Positions 18,102 through 26,679 of a stretch of 64,000 nt of DNA are shown piece by piece. The stretch covers positions 186,001-250,000 of the forward strand of contig NZ_JABBFZ010000008.1 of the NCBI RefSeq assembly GCF_012927125.1. The letters run 5' to 3'. How positions within the stretch are numbered: position 1 is the stretch's first letter; every line of letters starts with the position of its first letter. This DNA is from Paraburkholderia antibiotica (GTDB lineage: Bacteria; Pseudomonadota; Gammaproteobacteria; Burkholderiales; Burkholderiaceae). Under the pieces are notes generated by a model that was not told the origin of the DNA, did no database searches, and was given only the letters and a program-made list of their open reading frames with translations. A program made the translations under genes and the position numbers.

Positions 18102-19916
18102 TCACAGGTAGTCATTCGTCGCTCTACGTATCCGCCGCTTACCTTCCCGCTTGGCCTCGAACATAACCGCGTCCGCCAGCGTGAGCAGCACATTGACGCT
18201 GGTTGCATCGATCGGCGCTATCGCATATCCGATGGTCATCCCTAGCTCGCAGACCACACCGTCTAACGAAAATGGATCGTCGCAACACCCTAGCAATGCA
18301 TGTCCCAATCCTTTGGCTTGCGACTCGCCATGCAGTCCTGTAGCCACAACGACGAACTCGTCTCCACCGAGACGACAAACCAGATCACCGCTGCGGACTG
18401 TGCCTTTGAGTCGTTCAGCGACGGTGACAAGAGCCGCGTCCCCGATACCGTGCCCGTACATATCGTTTACCAGCTTGAACCCATCCAGATCAATGAGATA
18501 CAGAGCCAGCATCAGGTTTGGACCGAGGGCGCCGAGATGCTCCTGGAGACTTTCCTCCAGCCCTCTACGATTGAGCAACCCGGTTAGGAAATCCGTTTGC
18601 GACGCAATTCGCAGTTGGTTTCGCTCGATGTGGGCCATAACAGCCGTGCGCTGGATGCGGCGGACTCGTATGCACAATACCATCGTCCAGGCCATCATAT
18701 CGAGCGTGGCGCCGTACTGTGCCGCATGATCAGTCCATGTATTCCATGGCAGGACGCCACCATGCAGTCCGATGCCGACAGCCAACCCTATTGCATGGGG
18801 TATCAGCCCAGCAATTAGCCAGCCAAACGACTGATCTGTTCGCCTGAACCGCAAAACAACGACAGGAAGGACAACGATGAGCGGCCAAGGTCCGATCAGA
18901 TTTGCAACGAGAGCTATGAAAGCAGTGCTCGCGAGACCGATAGCGAAGAGAACGGACAATATAACCAGCAAAAACGAAATCAATCTCAGCAGCTGGCTAA
19001 TTCGGAAACTCTCTTCATGTAAGTCGAGCGCGTCTTCCAGAAATAGCAAACCCCAAACAGGCATTAACAGGATGAAGAACCGCGCAACGTTGCCGGCGTG
19101 AAGCGCGTTGGAATACGGCCACAGGTGCTGGGCCGCCAGACCGAAATACGCAAACCAGCTCATCGTGTTGCATATTGCAAACAAGGCGAACCATACAAAA
19201 AGGCGCACCCGATAAACGACTGCGCAGACCATCGCGAAAGTCGCCAGACACGCACCCAGACCAAACATCAGACTTTGCCAGAACTGGGTCGATGCATCAG
19301 TTCTGATAAGGGCAGATGTCCGTAGCAAGGACGCGGGGACAATCATCGCGGAGTCAACATACTTGCGAATGCGCAGGATCAGTTCATAGTGTTCACCAGA
19401 CTGCAGCGCAAGCCGAAAAACTGGTTGGCGGAGCGGGTATGAGCGCTGATTGAAAGCAGACAATTGATTGAAGGACTCCCGTTGCACGATCAAGCCCCGT
19501 GAGACGACATACAAATCGATTTCATCCAGCGGTACAAAATCAATGCTAAGCCACCAATCAGTCGGAGCGCTCCGTGGCACCTCTATTTCTGCACGTAGCC
19601 ACACGGCGTCATTGCGTCGGCCTAAATTTCCGTATGGGACGGCCAGATATCGAAACTGATTGCGTTTCGTCAGCACATCGCTCAGCGTCAGCGAATGACC
19701 GGCGGACAAAAGTATTGTGAGACCAGGCCAGAGATTAATCGTATCCTCACTAGCGTCGAGGACAGTGGTGCTTTGTGCCTGTGCGCTGGCGGATGAAATA
19801 TTGCTGAAAACTACAGCGGCTCCAAGCAATAAAAATATTCGCATTGGAAAAATCCACTGCCACGTCAACCGAAGAAAAATGACCAACGAGGCCAGTGCTG
19901 GCGATGGCCGCATCAT
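18102..19916 (-). CDS. Diguanylate cyclase with 7TMR-DISM sensor
   Basis: The start at 19916 gives about 604 residues; an in-frame ATG at 19844 would begin right at a signal peptide (MRIFLLLGAAVVFSNISSASA) and is the main alternative. The periplasmic DISM domain (about residues 50-180, with WWLSIDFVPLDEIDLYVVSRG) is followed by seven membrane segments (about 190-410) and a C-terminal GGDEF domain with DFLTGLLNRRG, DLDGFKLVNDMYGHGIGD and the intact GGDEF loop. No EAL domain is present. It should make cyclic di-GMP in response to a periplasmic ligand. The sensor half is clearly paralogous to the kinase at the left edge, which carries a different output. Confidence 0.92.
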   Translation of the reverse strand: MMRPSPALASLVIFLRLTWQWIFPMRIFLLLGAAVVFSNISSASAQAQSTTVLDASEDTINLWPGLTILLSAGHSLTLSDVLTKRNQFRYLAVPYGNLGRRNDAVWLRAEIEVPRSAPTDWWLSIDFVPLDEIDLYVVSRGLIVQRESFNQLSAFNQRSYPLRQPVFRLALQSGEHYELILRIRKYVDSAMIVPASLLRTSALIRTDASTQFWQSLMFGLGACLATFAMVCAVVYRVRLFVWFALFAICNTMSWFAYFGLAAQHLWPYSNALHAGNVARFFILLMPVWGLLFLEDALDLHEESFRISQLLRLISFLLVILSVLFAIGLASTAFIALVANLIGPWPLIVVLPVVVLRFRRTDQSFGWLIAGLIPHAIGLAVGIGLHGGVLPWNTWTDHAAQYGATLDMMAWTMVLCIRVRRIQRTAVMAHIERNQLRIASQTDFLTGLLNRRGLEESLQEHLGALGPNLMLALYLIDLDGFKLVNDMYGHGIGDAALVTVAERLKGTVRSGDLVCRLGGDEFVVVATGLHGESQAKGLGHALLGCCDDPFSLDGVVCELGMTIGYAIAPIDATSVNVLLTLADAVMFEAKREGKRRIRRATNDYL

Positions 19917-20589
19917 TCGCTTCGCTTGATGATGATGGACCCGGATACCAAAGGACTCCCCTTTGAACACGCAGAATCCGCCGATTTAAGGCAGTAGCGG
20001 AATGAATATTGAAAAAAGACAGGCGCCGCAGCAGGCTCGGCTCTCAAGAAGCTGCTGTACAGCAAAGATCGAGGGGTGTGCCGTATTCACGATACGTTTT
20101 CAAACTATGCAATTGTGCGTGCAACGCGATTTCAGATGCTTGCTACCGGATACGATGCCGATCAAAAAAACGGCAGAACAGTCGAACTCTACGCAAAGGA
20201 CGCCCGGAGGTTATCCAATTGGATGGCCGGGACAGATACTTCAAATAATATGTGCCATCTTAGCGCGACAGCATGTTGAGACAATCAATCTCACAGTGAT
20301 TTTTCAATATTTGACGTATGTTAATTTTTGATTTTATGCATTAGAAGTTATGCTGAAAAAATCATTTATATCGGCTTTGCCTGATTTTAAAGTGACACAA
20401 TTTTGTTAGCGGAAACGCGCTGTGGAGACTATTGACCTTGCCGCCGGGAAATGTATCCCCTGTAGAGGCCGCCGCCCGATGCTACCTGAAGGCCGGTTCA
20501 AAAAGAGCCCGGAGGGGCTGTTTGCTTTTCCGCAAACGGTTGGCCTTGTATGCCTGAATAGCGGGCGGAGCAATGCCAGCCCCATTATT
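19917..20589. other. Gene-free stretch
   Basis: This region is AT-rich in its middle (about 20270-20410) and holds only short frames without protein-like composition or ribosome sites. It contains the promoter of the leftward cyclase at its left end and decayed DNA towards the IS5-type relic. I see nothing else. Confidence 0.4.
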
Positions 20590-21365
20590 GATGATGGTCA
20601 GGGGCACCGATTGAGGCGCTACTTCCGGCGCCCAAACCCCGACGCAAGCGATACCCTGGACGTCGGCCGGTCTCAGACCATGCGGCCCTCAATGGCATCC
20701 TGTTTGTGCTGAAGACAGGTATGCGACGGACCATCTGCCGGCCGGATTGGGATTCGGCTCGGGAGCTACCTGTTGGCGGCGGGTGCACGACTGGCAGCAG
20801 GGAGGCGAGTGGGACAGACTGCATGTCCTGCAGCGCGGCAAGCTCCACGCATCTGGTCAATTCGATCTTTCGTGCGTGGCTGTGCATGCCTTGTCGGTAC
20901 GCGCCAAAAACCAGGCCGAACCCAACGGATCGAGTACCACTAGGGTCCAAACACCACGTCCTCGCAGACGCAAACGACGTTCCTCCTGGCGCGATCCCGG
21001 CGCGCGTGAGTCGCGGCGATATCATGCAACTGCTGCCGCTGGTTGACGCTATCCCACAGATCGGCAGCACGCGCGGTCGGCCGCTTCGCAAGCCCAATGC
21101 CGGTTACGCCGACGAAGTTACGATTCCAATTCCCGTCATCACCGCCTTCGCGAGCACAGCATCGCGACGGGAATTGCAGGGTGCCTCACCGAATACGGCA
21201 GTGGCCTCGGGAAATACCGTTGGTTTGTGGAACGCACGCACTCGCAGCTCCATGGTTTCCGTCGTCCTCGCATTCGCTTCGAACGTCGCTCTGACATTCA
21301 TGAAGCATTCCTCAAACCGGGCTGTGCGCCGGTCTGCTCGAATTTGGCCGCATGTTGGATCGAGC
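20590..21365 (+). pseudogene. Decayed IS5-family transposase
   Basis: Pieces of one transposase lie in successive frames. They include KPRRKRYPGRRPVSDHAALN-like and GILFVLKTGMR pieces, then GFGSGATCWRR and VHDWQQGGEWDRLHVLQ, NPTDRVPLGSKHHVLADAN, VPPGAIPARVSRGDIMQLLP, and finally VERTHSQLHGFRRPRIRFER with SDIHEAFLKPGCA. This order matches IS5 (IS427/ISL2-like) transposases. Several frameshifts and a large internal deletion make it inactive. Clear terminal repeats were not found. Confidence 0.65.
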
Positions 21366-21409
21366 ACTGCGGTGCGAGCGGCGCGTCGTGAGAAGAAGCC
21401 AGACGATCT

Positions 21410-22360
21410 TCATTGGGCCTGAGAGCTTGCCCCGGGCATGCGCATCGCGAGCAGCAACACAGCACCGATCATCAGTAGCCCGACCATCACATACAGGCCT
21501 GCCGCGAGGCTGCCGGTCGTGGTCCGCGCCCAGCCGATGATTGTCGGACTCCCAAAGCCGCCGAACAGGCCTATGGTATTGATCAGCGCGATGCCGCCGG
21601 CAGCGACGTCGCCTTTCAGATGATCGGAGGGTATCGCCCAGAATACCGTGTATGCCGCCCACATTCCCATGGTCGCGATGGTGACAAACGTGAGCGAGAT
21701 TGCAAGATGACCGCCCGCCGCGGCGGCCGCGAGTGCGAGTGCGCCAGCAAGTGTGGGTAACGCGCTATGCAGGCGTCGTTCGCAGTGGCTGTCGGAACTG
21801 CGACCAAATACGATCATGCCAGCGATCGCCCCCAGATAGGGGATCGTCGAATACAGACCAATATCCACGGTACTGGTCACTCCATCGGACTTGAGGATAC
21901 TTGGCAACCAGAAGTTGACGGCATAGAGTCCGCAGATGATGCAGAAGTACGCGAACGCCATGCGCCACACACGGCCATCACGTAGCACGTGCCTGAACGA
22001 GTGGTGCTGCGCCCGCTGTGTACCGAGATTCGCGATAAGCAGATCCCGCTCGTCGGCGCTGAGCCAGGGTGCTTCATCCGGTCGGTCGACGAGAAATCGC
22101 CATGCAACGATACCGAGCACCACGCAAGGCAGCCCTTCGACCACGAACATCCACTGCCAGCCGGCGAGGCCGAGGGTGCCGTGAAAAGCAGTCATCAGCC
22201 ACCCGGACAAAGGGCCAGTAACCACATCCGAGAGCGCACCGCCAGCATCACGGTACCGATGGCGCTCGCCATGCGTGTCTCGCCATACCAGTAAGTCAGG
22301 TAGAAGATCACGCCCGGCGTAAAGCCGGCCTCAAATACGCCGAGCAGGAAACGCATCTGG
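21410..22360 (-). pseudogene. ACS-family MFS transporter, 5'-truncated and frameshifted
   Basis: The main frame (from 22225) covers the C-terminal eight or so helices of an anion:cation symporter (GPLSGWLMTAFHGTLGLAGW, WMFVVEGLPCVVLGI, FWLPSILKSDGV). Upstream, a second frame gives the preceding piece (MRFLLGVFEAGFTPGVIFYL, TYWYGETRMASAIGTVMLA). The join at about 22235 needs a one-base frameshift (MLAVRSRMW instead of MLAGALSDVV). The first three helices are missing beyond 22360. It is a non-functional relic of a sugar-acid/aromatic-acid type importer. Confidence 0.8.
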
Positions 22361-22686
22361 ATTTAACCGTTGTCTCCGTGTTTTACGTTTTGTAAATAAA
22401 TGATCATGTTCAGGTGAGTCAAACATTTATTATTTCTTGTTCATGATCGAAGTTGTGTAAAGGTGCGTTGGGTCCGCATGATTGCATCAAAAATATCCGT
22501 GCAACATGTGAGACATTTTGGGTCTTACATGTTGCACGGATATTCGTCAGAATTTGAATGATTGTGTGACGCGGATAACAGAATGGCAGCGATTCACCGA
22601 TGGCCTAAAGTCTTAGCTCAGACTTTAAAAGTCAGGAAAAATCGGGCCAGGCGGCAGGTGATCGCGGTAGAAGAGGGTGATGCGCG
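22361..22686. other. AT-rich gene-free stretch with a large hairpin
   Basis: The region between the MFS relic and the LysR gene has an AT-rich left part with short palindromic pieces (GATCATG and CATGATC) and the long hairpin at 22492-22544. No gene was seen. Confidence 0.5.
22492..22544. repeat. Near-perfect inverted repeat with 23-bp arms
   Basis: The arm starting AATATCCGTGCAACATGT (22492-22514) is complementary to 22522-22544 except for one pair that would be G:U in RNA. The loop is about 7 bases (ATTTTGG). No T tract follows, so it is not a standard terminator. It could be abutted ends of a lost mobile element, a small MITE or a cruciform/protein-binding site. Confidence 0.8.
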
Positions 22687-23577
22687 TCATGCGTTCGATG
22701 TGATGTCGTAGGCTCGCGCCATAAAGCGTTCCAGTTCGGGAGAGGCCTGTTCGGCCGGGCGCAGGAAATACGTGGTCATACGTGCGGACTCGTCCGCCAG
22801 TGCGCGCGGTACCACTTCAGGGTAGTTAAACGCGGTGATCAGCGGTTCACTGGAAAAACCCAGTCCGTAACCGCCGGACACGAATGCCAGCATCGAGTTA
22901 AACGTGGTGACGCGCGTCGCGACATTGGGCTGGATCGCAGTGCTCTGCAGCAGGCGGTCCAACTGGCCGTGGAAGCCTTCGTACGCTTCAGGTCGGTAGA
23001 GGATCAGTGGGTATGTCAGGGCCTCCGTCAGCGGAATCAATTTGCGAAAGAGCAAGGGATGACGTGCGGGGATCACAATCATGAGCGGATCGTCCCAGAG
23101 GGCATTTGCGATAATTCCTTCGCCAGTACTGTTGGATCGCGAAAAACCTGCATCGTAAAGGTCTTGCCGCAGCCCCTTGAGCTGTTGCGCAAGTGATACT
23201 TCAAAAAGCCGTATATCAACCTCGGGTTCTTCCTTGCGACACAGGGCCAGCAGCGCGCCCATGCGTTGTGGAGCGACGCCATCGGATAATGCGATGCGAA
23301 GGATGCCGCGGAAGCCGGAGGCGGCAGCTCGAACATTTGTTTTTGCCTGTTCGAGAGCGATGTCAATGCGTTGTATGTCTTTGAGAAACACCTGGCCCGC
23401 CCAGGTCAGCCGCGTGCGATGCCGATTCCGCTCAAAGAGCTGGACGCCAAGGTCTGACTCCAGTTCTTTGATGGCGCGCGAGAGTGGTGATTGTTCGATA
23501 TGCAGTCGTTCGGCAGCGCGGCCAAAATGCAACTCCTCCGCGAGGGCCGTGAAGTATCGGAAATGGCGTAACTCCAT
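22687..23577 (-). CDS. LysR-family transcriptional regulator
   Basis: The protein has 296 residues from 23577 (MELRHFRYFTALAEELHFG), the canonical LysR start. The N-terminal helix-turn-helix reads RAAERLHIEQSPLSRAIKELES, followed by the linker helix and the periplasmic-binding-like effector domain. It resembles the BenM/CatR-like subgroup by its start, but the effector is unknown. No intact divergent target gene is present. The frame is intact within an otherwise decayed zone, suggesting either recent arrival or retained function. Confidence 0.88.
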   Translation of the reverse strand: MELRHFRYFTALAEELHFGRAAERLHIEQSPLSRAIKELESDLGVQLFERNRHRTRLTWAGQVFLKDIQRIDIALEQAKTNVRAAASGFRGILRIALSDGVAPQRMGALLALCRKEEPEVDIRLFEVSLAQQLKGLRQDLYDAGFSRSNSTGEGIIANALWDDPLMIVIPARHPLLFRKLIPLTEALTYPLILYRPEAYEGFHGQLDRLLQSTAIQPNVATRVTTFNSMLAFVSGGYGLGFSSEPLITAFNYPEVVPRALADESARMTTYFLRPAEQASPELERFMARAYDITSNA

Positions 23578-24062
23578 AAGGGATCTTCCTTGTTCGAATG
23601 AGGAACAACCTCGTACGAAGACACGCATCTAACAGTTTGCTAGATACGGGTCGGGTAGAGAAATTTCTTGCGAATGGATACGGCGCTGCTGATCTGAAAT
23701 TCGATCAACAGGGCCGATTATGATTCATATAGGGCGCGATGGCGCCATGGCATGCGCTCTGGCCAGAACATCTCAGGGGCGCACGCCGCAGTGTGCATTG
23801 ACGATTCACGCATCTCTCATAGTAGAATTTTGTGGCGGAAAAGCTATGTTCGTTAGGGGACACCAATTAGGTACAGACGTACGAGTAGGTTTTTGCATAG
23901 GTGATTCAGAAGGCCAGCCTGAGCTTGCCGGGCACCGGTGTTATTCGATAGGGGGCGGCTATAGTCGGCCAACGGCCGTCATCGAACGCTTGTAACTGGG
24001 AGGCCGCTTCAGACTGCTAAGCCCTCGTTCGTCGGTCTAAGTTTTGAAAAAGGAGAACCCGA
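23578..24062. other. Gene-free stretch upstream of LysR gene
   Basis: There is no protein-like frame. The region contains the LysR promoter at its left and a ribosome-site-like AAGGAG at 24051-24056 before the mini-frame at 24063. Confidence 0.4.
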
Positions 24063-24131
24063 ATGATTGATGTTTCCCGTGTCAAAGGATTTTCAAGCGC
24101 AGTGTCCTATCAAGAGCCAAGGGCCGCTTAG
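24063..24131 (+). CDS. Possible 22-residue peptide or gene stump
   Basis: ATG 24063 follows AAGGAG by about 6 bp and encodes MIDVSRVKGFSSAVSYQEP followed by RAA and TAG. The ribosome site is good. The peptide looks like the N-terminus of a larger protein cut short, or a leader. Translation is not demonstrated. Confidence 0.25.
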   Translation: MIDVSRVKGFSSAVSYQEPRAA

Positions 24132-24250
24132 TGGTAACGCATCGGCTCGACTTGCTTCGTCCCGACATCGAAATGAAAACGATAAAACAGCCTGTGATGG
24201 CTCCTTTTGCGTGCGTGATATCGACAGGTACGTTGCCTGTCGCGAAAGAC

Positions 24251-24276
24251 GGGCGTTGCCGCGACGCCCTTTTTAT
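24251..24276 (+). terminator. Rho-independent terminator or attenuator
   Basis: GGGCGT pairs with ACGCCC over a 7-base loop (TGCCGCG) and is followed by TTTTTAT. It lies only about 24 bp before the lipoprotein start, so either it ends a transcript from the left and the lipoprotein has a promoter overlapping it, or it acts as an attenuator. Confidence 0.5.
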
Positions 24277-24299
24277 CGCGGTAGTGTGTGGGGCAGCCG

Positions 24300-26642
24300 A
24301 TGCTGCGCGCTAACGGTATGTTCAGCGCCGCCCTGTGCCGAAGCTTGCTGGTTGCCGCGCTGGCTGTGCTTGTCGTTGGCTGCGATCCGAAAAAGCCGCC
24401 CTTGCCGGAGACGCCGCAGGTTCCGGTCGAAACCCTCTCTGGATTTCCCGACAATGCCGACTTCAACGACGGACCGTTCGCGCTGAAGACACGGGAGCCC
24501 GAGGATCGATCCACGGGGCGCGAGATGCACATGCTCTACCGCGGCGCGCCGATCGCGCATCCGCCGCCGGCGGCGCAGGGGGAGCATTCGCAGCCGCCTC
24601 CCCAACCACCCCAATTCCCGCTTACGTTCGCGCGCCGCGTGCATAACGGCCCGGCCGCCTACGTGCTGTCCTACGACTGCAGGGCGGTCGATCTCGTCAT
24701 GGAGAACGGCGAGCGACCGACCGTGACGGTACTGCAGGAAACGTACGATCCGCCGCTCGACGCCGACGTGGGCGGCCAGAATGCCTGCGCCGGCCTGCGC
24801 ATGTCCGCGAACGAGCTGATCTTCCCGGGCACACGCATCATTGAAGAAAAACGCGACGGCACGATGTATCGGTCCACCGTGGAGGACGTCAAGGTGCTGA
24901 ATACTGACACGCTCGACATCCAGACCTATCGACGGCCCGAGCACGATGTCGTCGCCTGCATGGCGGGAAGCGCCGAGGCGTGCGACGCGGGGAAGACGAA
25001 AAGCGCGAAAACGAAAAGCGCGAAAGCTACCGCCGAAGGCGCCGACGTGTCCGTGACGGTCGAGATCACAACGAGGGCGGTCGACGACTGGGATCGTCTG
25101 CTGCTGATCGCTCATTCTCCCGACGCGCAAGCCGCCGCGTGGATTACGCCGAGCCCGCGCTTTACGACGGACGACTCCGCGCCGCGCACCGTGATCGTGA
25201 CCGATGCGGCGGGCGAGCATCCGCGCAAGGTCGGGATTCCGGGCAGCCTGCAGACGCGCCTGACGACGGCGACCGAAAGAACGCAGGCGCAGTATCCGAT
25301 GACGCCGGCCTGGCTCGCGACCGCCTTCGACTGGCAGAAGGACTCGCACGGCGAATGGACGCTGGTGCCGCGCAAAGTCGTGCAAGCTGCCGCGGCGCAA
25401 GGACTTCAGACGGTGGCTGCCCAGGTGGAGGCCGTGCTCGTCGATCCGGCATCGATCGACAGTCTGACTTTGGCCGGGCAGCTGCAGGATTCGATGGGCG
25501 GCAAAGATGCCGCGCGCGGCGCCGACGGGCTGATGATTCCGCTCAGGCCATGGCCGCCTCAAGTCTTCGCCGTGACAGGACCGCACCTCACGCCGTTTTC
25601 GGTTGCCGACGGCAAGACCGCCGCGCGCAACGACGCGAATCATCCGGCGGCGCAATTCCTGCTCGGTATCAGCACGAGGGAAAACGGCGGCGAGCCGGGC
25701 GGCACGCTCGTGCTGACCTTTACGGGCGACACGCCTTCGCTGGAAGACGAAAGCGGTATGGCGGCGCTGCACGACAGGCTGGAAGCGTGGCTCAACGCGA
25801 GACATGCGCCTCATTTTTGGGCCAAACCCGCGGAGCTCAGGAAAAGCGCTGCTCTCGCCCAACGCTTGCGCGATCAACTGGGCTGGCCCGAGCCGCAGAT
25901 TGCCGGTGCCCTCGCGATGCTGGGGAGCGAGCAGGTCAATCGCGCGCTCGAGGACAAGGCCTCGTTTCTCTTCACGAAGGCCGGCGCGTTCATGCTGGAC
26001 ACGACGTCGGTCGGCATTCCCAATCCGGGGCTGGCGTGGGATCTGTGGGCGATCTACCGATTGCCGTCGTCGGCTCACACCGCTTTGTCCGAGCAGGTCC
26101 GCAACGCCGTGCTGTTTCCCGCCTACGGCGAATATCTGACCGCCTCGCTGCCGACCTGGTTGCAAGCCGGGCAGCTTCTCGACGATTCGGCCGATAAGGA
26201 GCATCAGCCGGACGCGTATCTGTTGCGTCGTCCGCTCGATCTGTTCGGTTTGTCCGTGCTGTCCATCCGGCCCGAAGGAGAGGGCTATTCCATGCGGATC
26301 GACGGTCGCGCGCCAACGACGCTCGCCGCGCTCGAGACGGCCTTGCAGGGCATGAAAGTCCCCTACGTCGTGCTGCCGCCGACCGAGCGACAACTCAAGG
26401 AAGCGACGAAGACCCGCCTGCACGAGCAATTGGGCTGGAGCCCGCGCAGGATCGAGGACTGGGCGAATAGCCGGGAAGCCGGAACAGAGCATGGTGACGG
26501 CACGCAATTGATCACGAATCGCGGTGTGATCGGCGTCTCGCAGGCCGCGCCTACAGCCGACTTCCAGGTCCCGGCCAGCATTCTGACGATGTCGCGAGGC
26601 GCGTATCCGGGCCATCCGGATGCCGCCGCGACGTCGCAATGA
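24300..26642 (+). CDS. Large lipoprotein of unknown function
   Basis: The protein has about 780 residues from ATG 24300; GTG 24288 and ATG 24318 are in frame alternatives. A lipoprotein signal is clear: a basic start, a hydrophobic core (LVAALAVLVV) and the lipobox VVGC near residue 23, followed by DPKKPPLPETPQVP. The mature part is about 755 residues, soluble, with a Pro-rich stretch near residues 80-100 and a tandem KTKSAK repeat near residue 235. I recognise no domain. It is followed 37 bp later by the TPR gene, probably in one operon. An envelope-associated role is inferred only from the signal. Confidence 0.75.
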   Translation: MLRANGMFSAALCRSLLVAALAVLVVGCDPKKPPLPETPQVPVETLSGFPDNADFNDGPFALKTREPEDRSTGREMHMLYRGAPIAHPPPAAQGEHSQPPPQPPQFPLTFARRVHNGPAAYVLSYDCRAVDLVMENGERPTVTVLQETYDPPLDADVGGQNACAGLRMSANELIFPGTRIIEEKRDGTMYRSTVEDVKVLNTDTLDIQTYRRPEHDVVACMAGSAEACDAGKTKSAKTKSAKATAEGADVSVTVEITTRAVDDWDRLLLIAHSPDAQAAAWITPSPRFTTDDSAPRTVIVTDAAGEHPRKVGIPGSLQTRLTTATERTQAQYPMTPAWLATAFDWQKDSHGEWTLVPRKVVQAAAAQGLQTVAAQVEAVLVDPASIDSLTLAGQLQDSMGGKDAARGADGLMIPLRPWPPQVFAVTGPHLTPFSVADGKTAARNDANHPAAQFLLGISTRENGGEPGGTLVLTFTGDTPSLEDESGMAALHDRLEAWLNARHAPHFWAKPAELRKSAALAQRLRDQLGWPEPQIAGALAMLGSEQVNRALEDKASFLFTKAGAFMLDTTSVGIPNPGLAWDLWAIYRLPSSAHTALSEQVRNAVLFPAYGEYLTASLPTWLQAGQLLDDSADKEHQPDAYLLRRPLDLFGLSVLSIRPEGEGYSMRIDGRAPTTLAALETALQGMKVPYVVLPPTERQLKEATKTRLHEQLGWSPRRIEDWANSREAGTEHGDGTQLITNRGVIGVSQAAPTADFQVPASILTMSRGAYPGHPDAAATSQ

Positions 26643-26679
26643 GTGGATCGTGAGTTGCGCATGAACTGCGCATCGTGGC

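Noticed and set aside
20585-21422. One continuous 238-codon plus-strand gene in the IS5 relic
   Set aside because: Transposase motifs jump between frames along this stretch, so the open frame is a by-product of decay rather than a real gene.
22492-22544. CRISPR repeat or standard terminator
   Set aside because: It is a single unit with no spacer array and no T tract after the stem.
25000-25035. Tandem repeat in the lipoprotein gene as a phase-variation tract
   Set aside because: There are only about two copies of a 15-bp in-frame unit, so copy change would not shift the frame.
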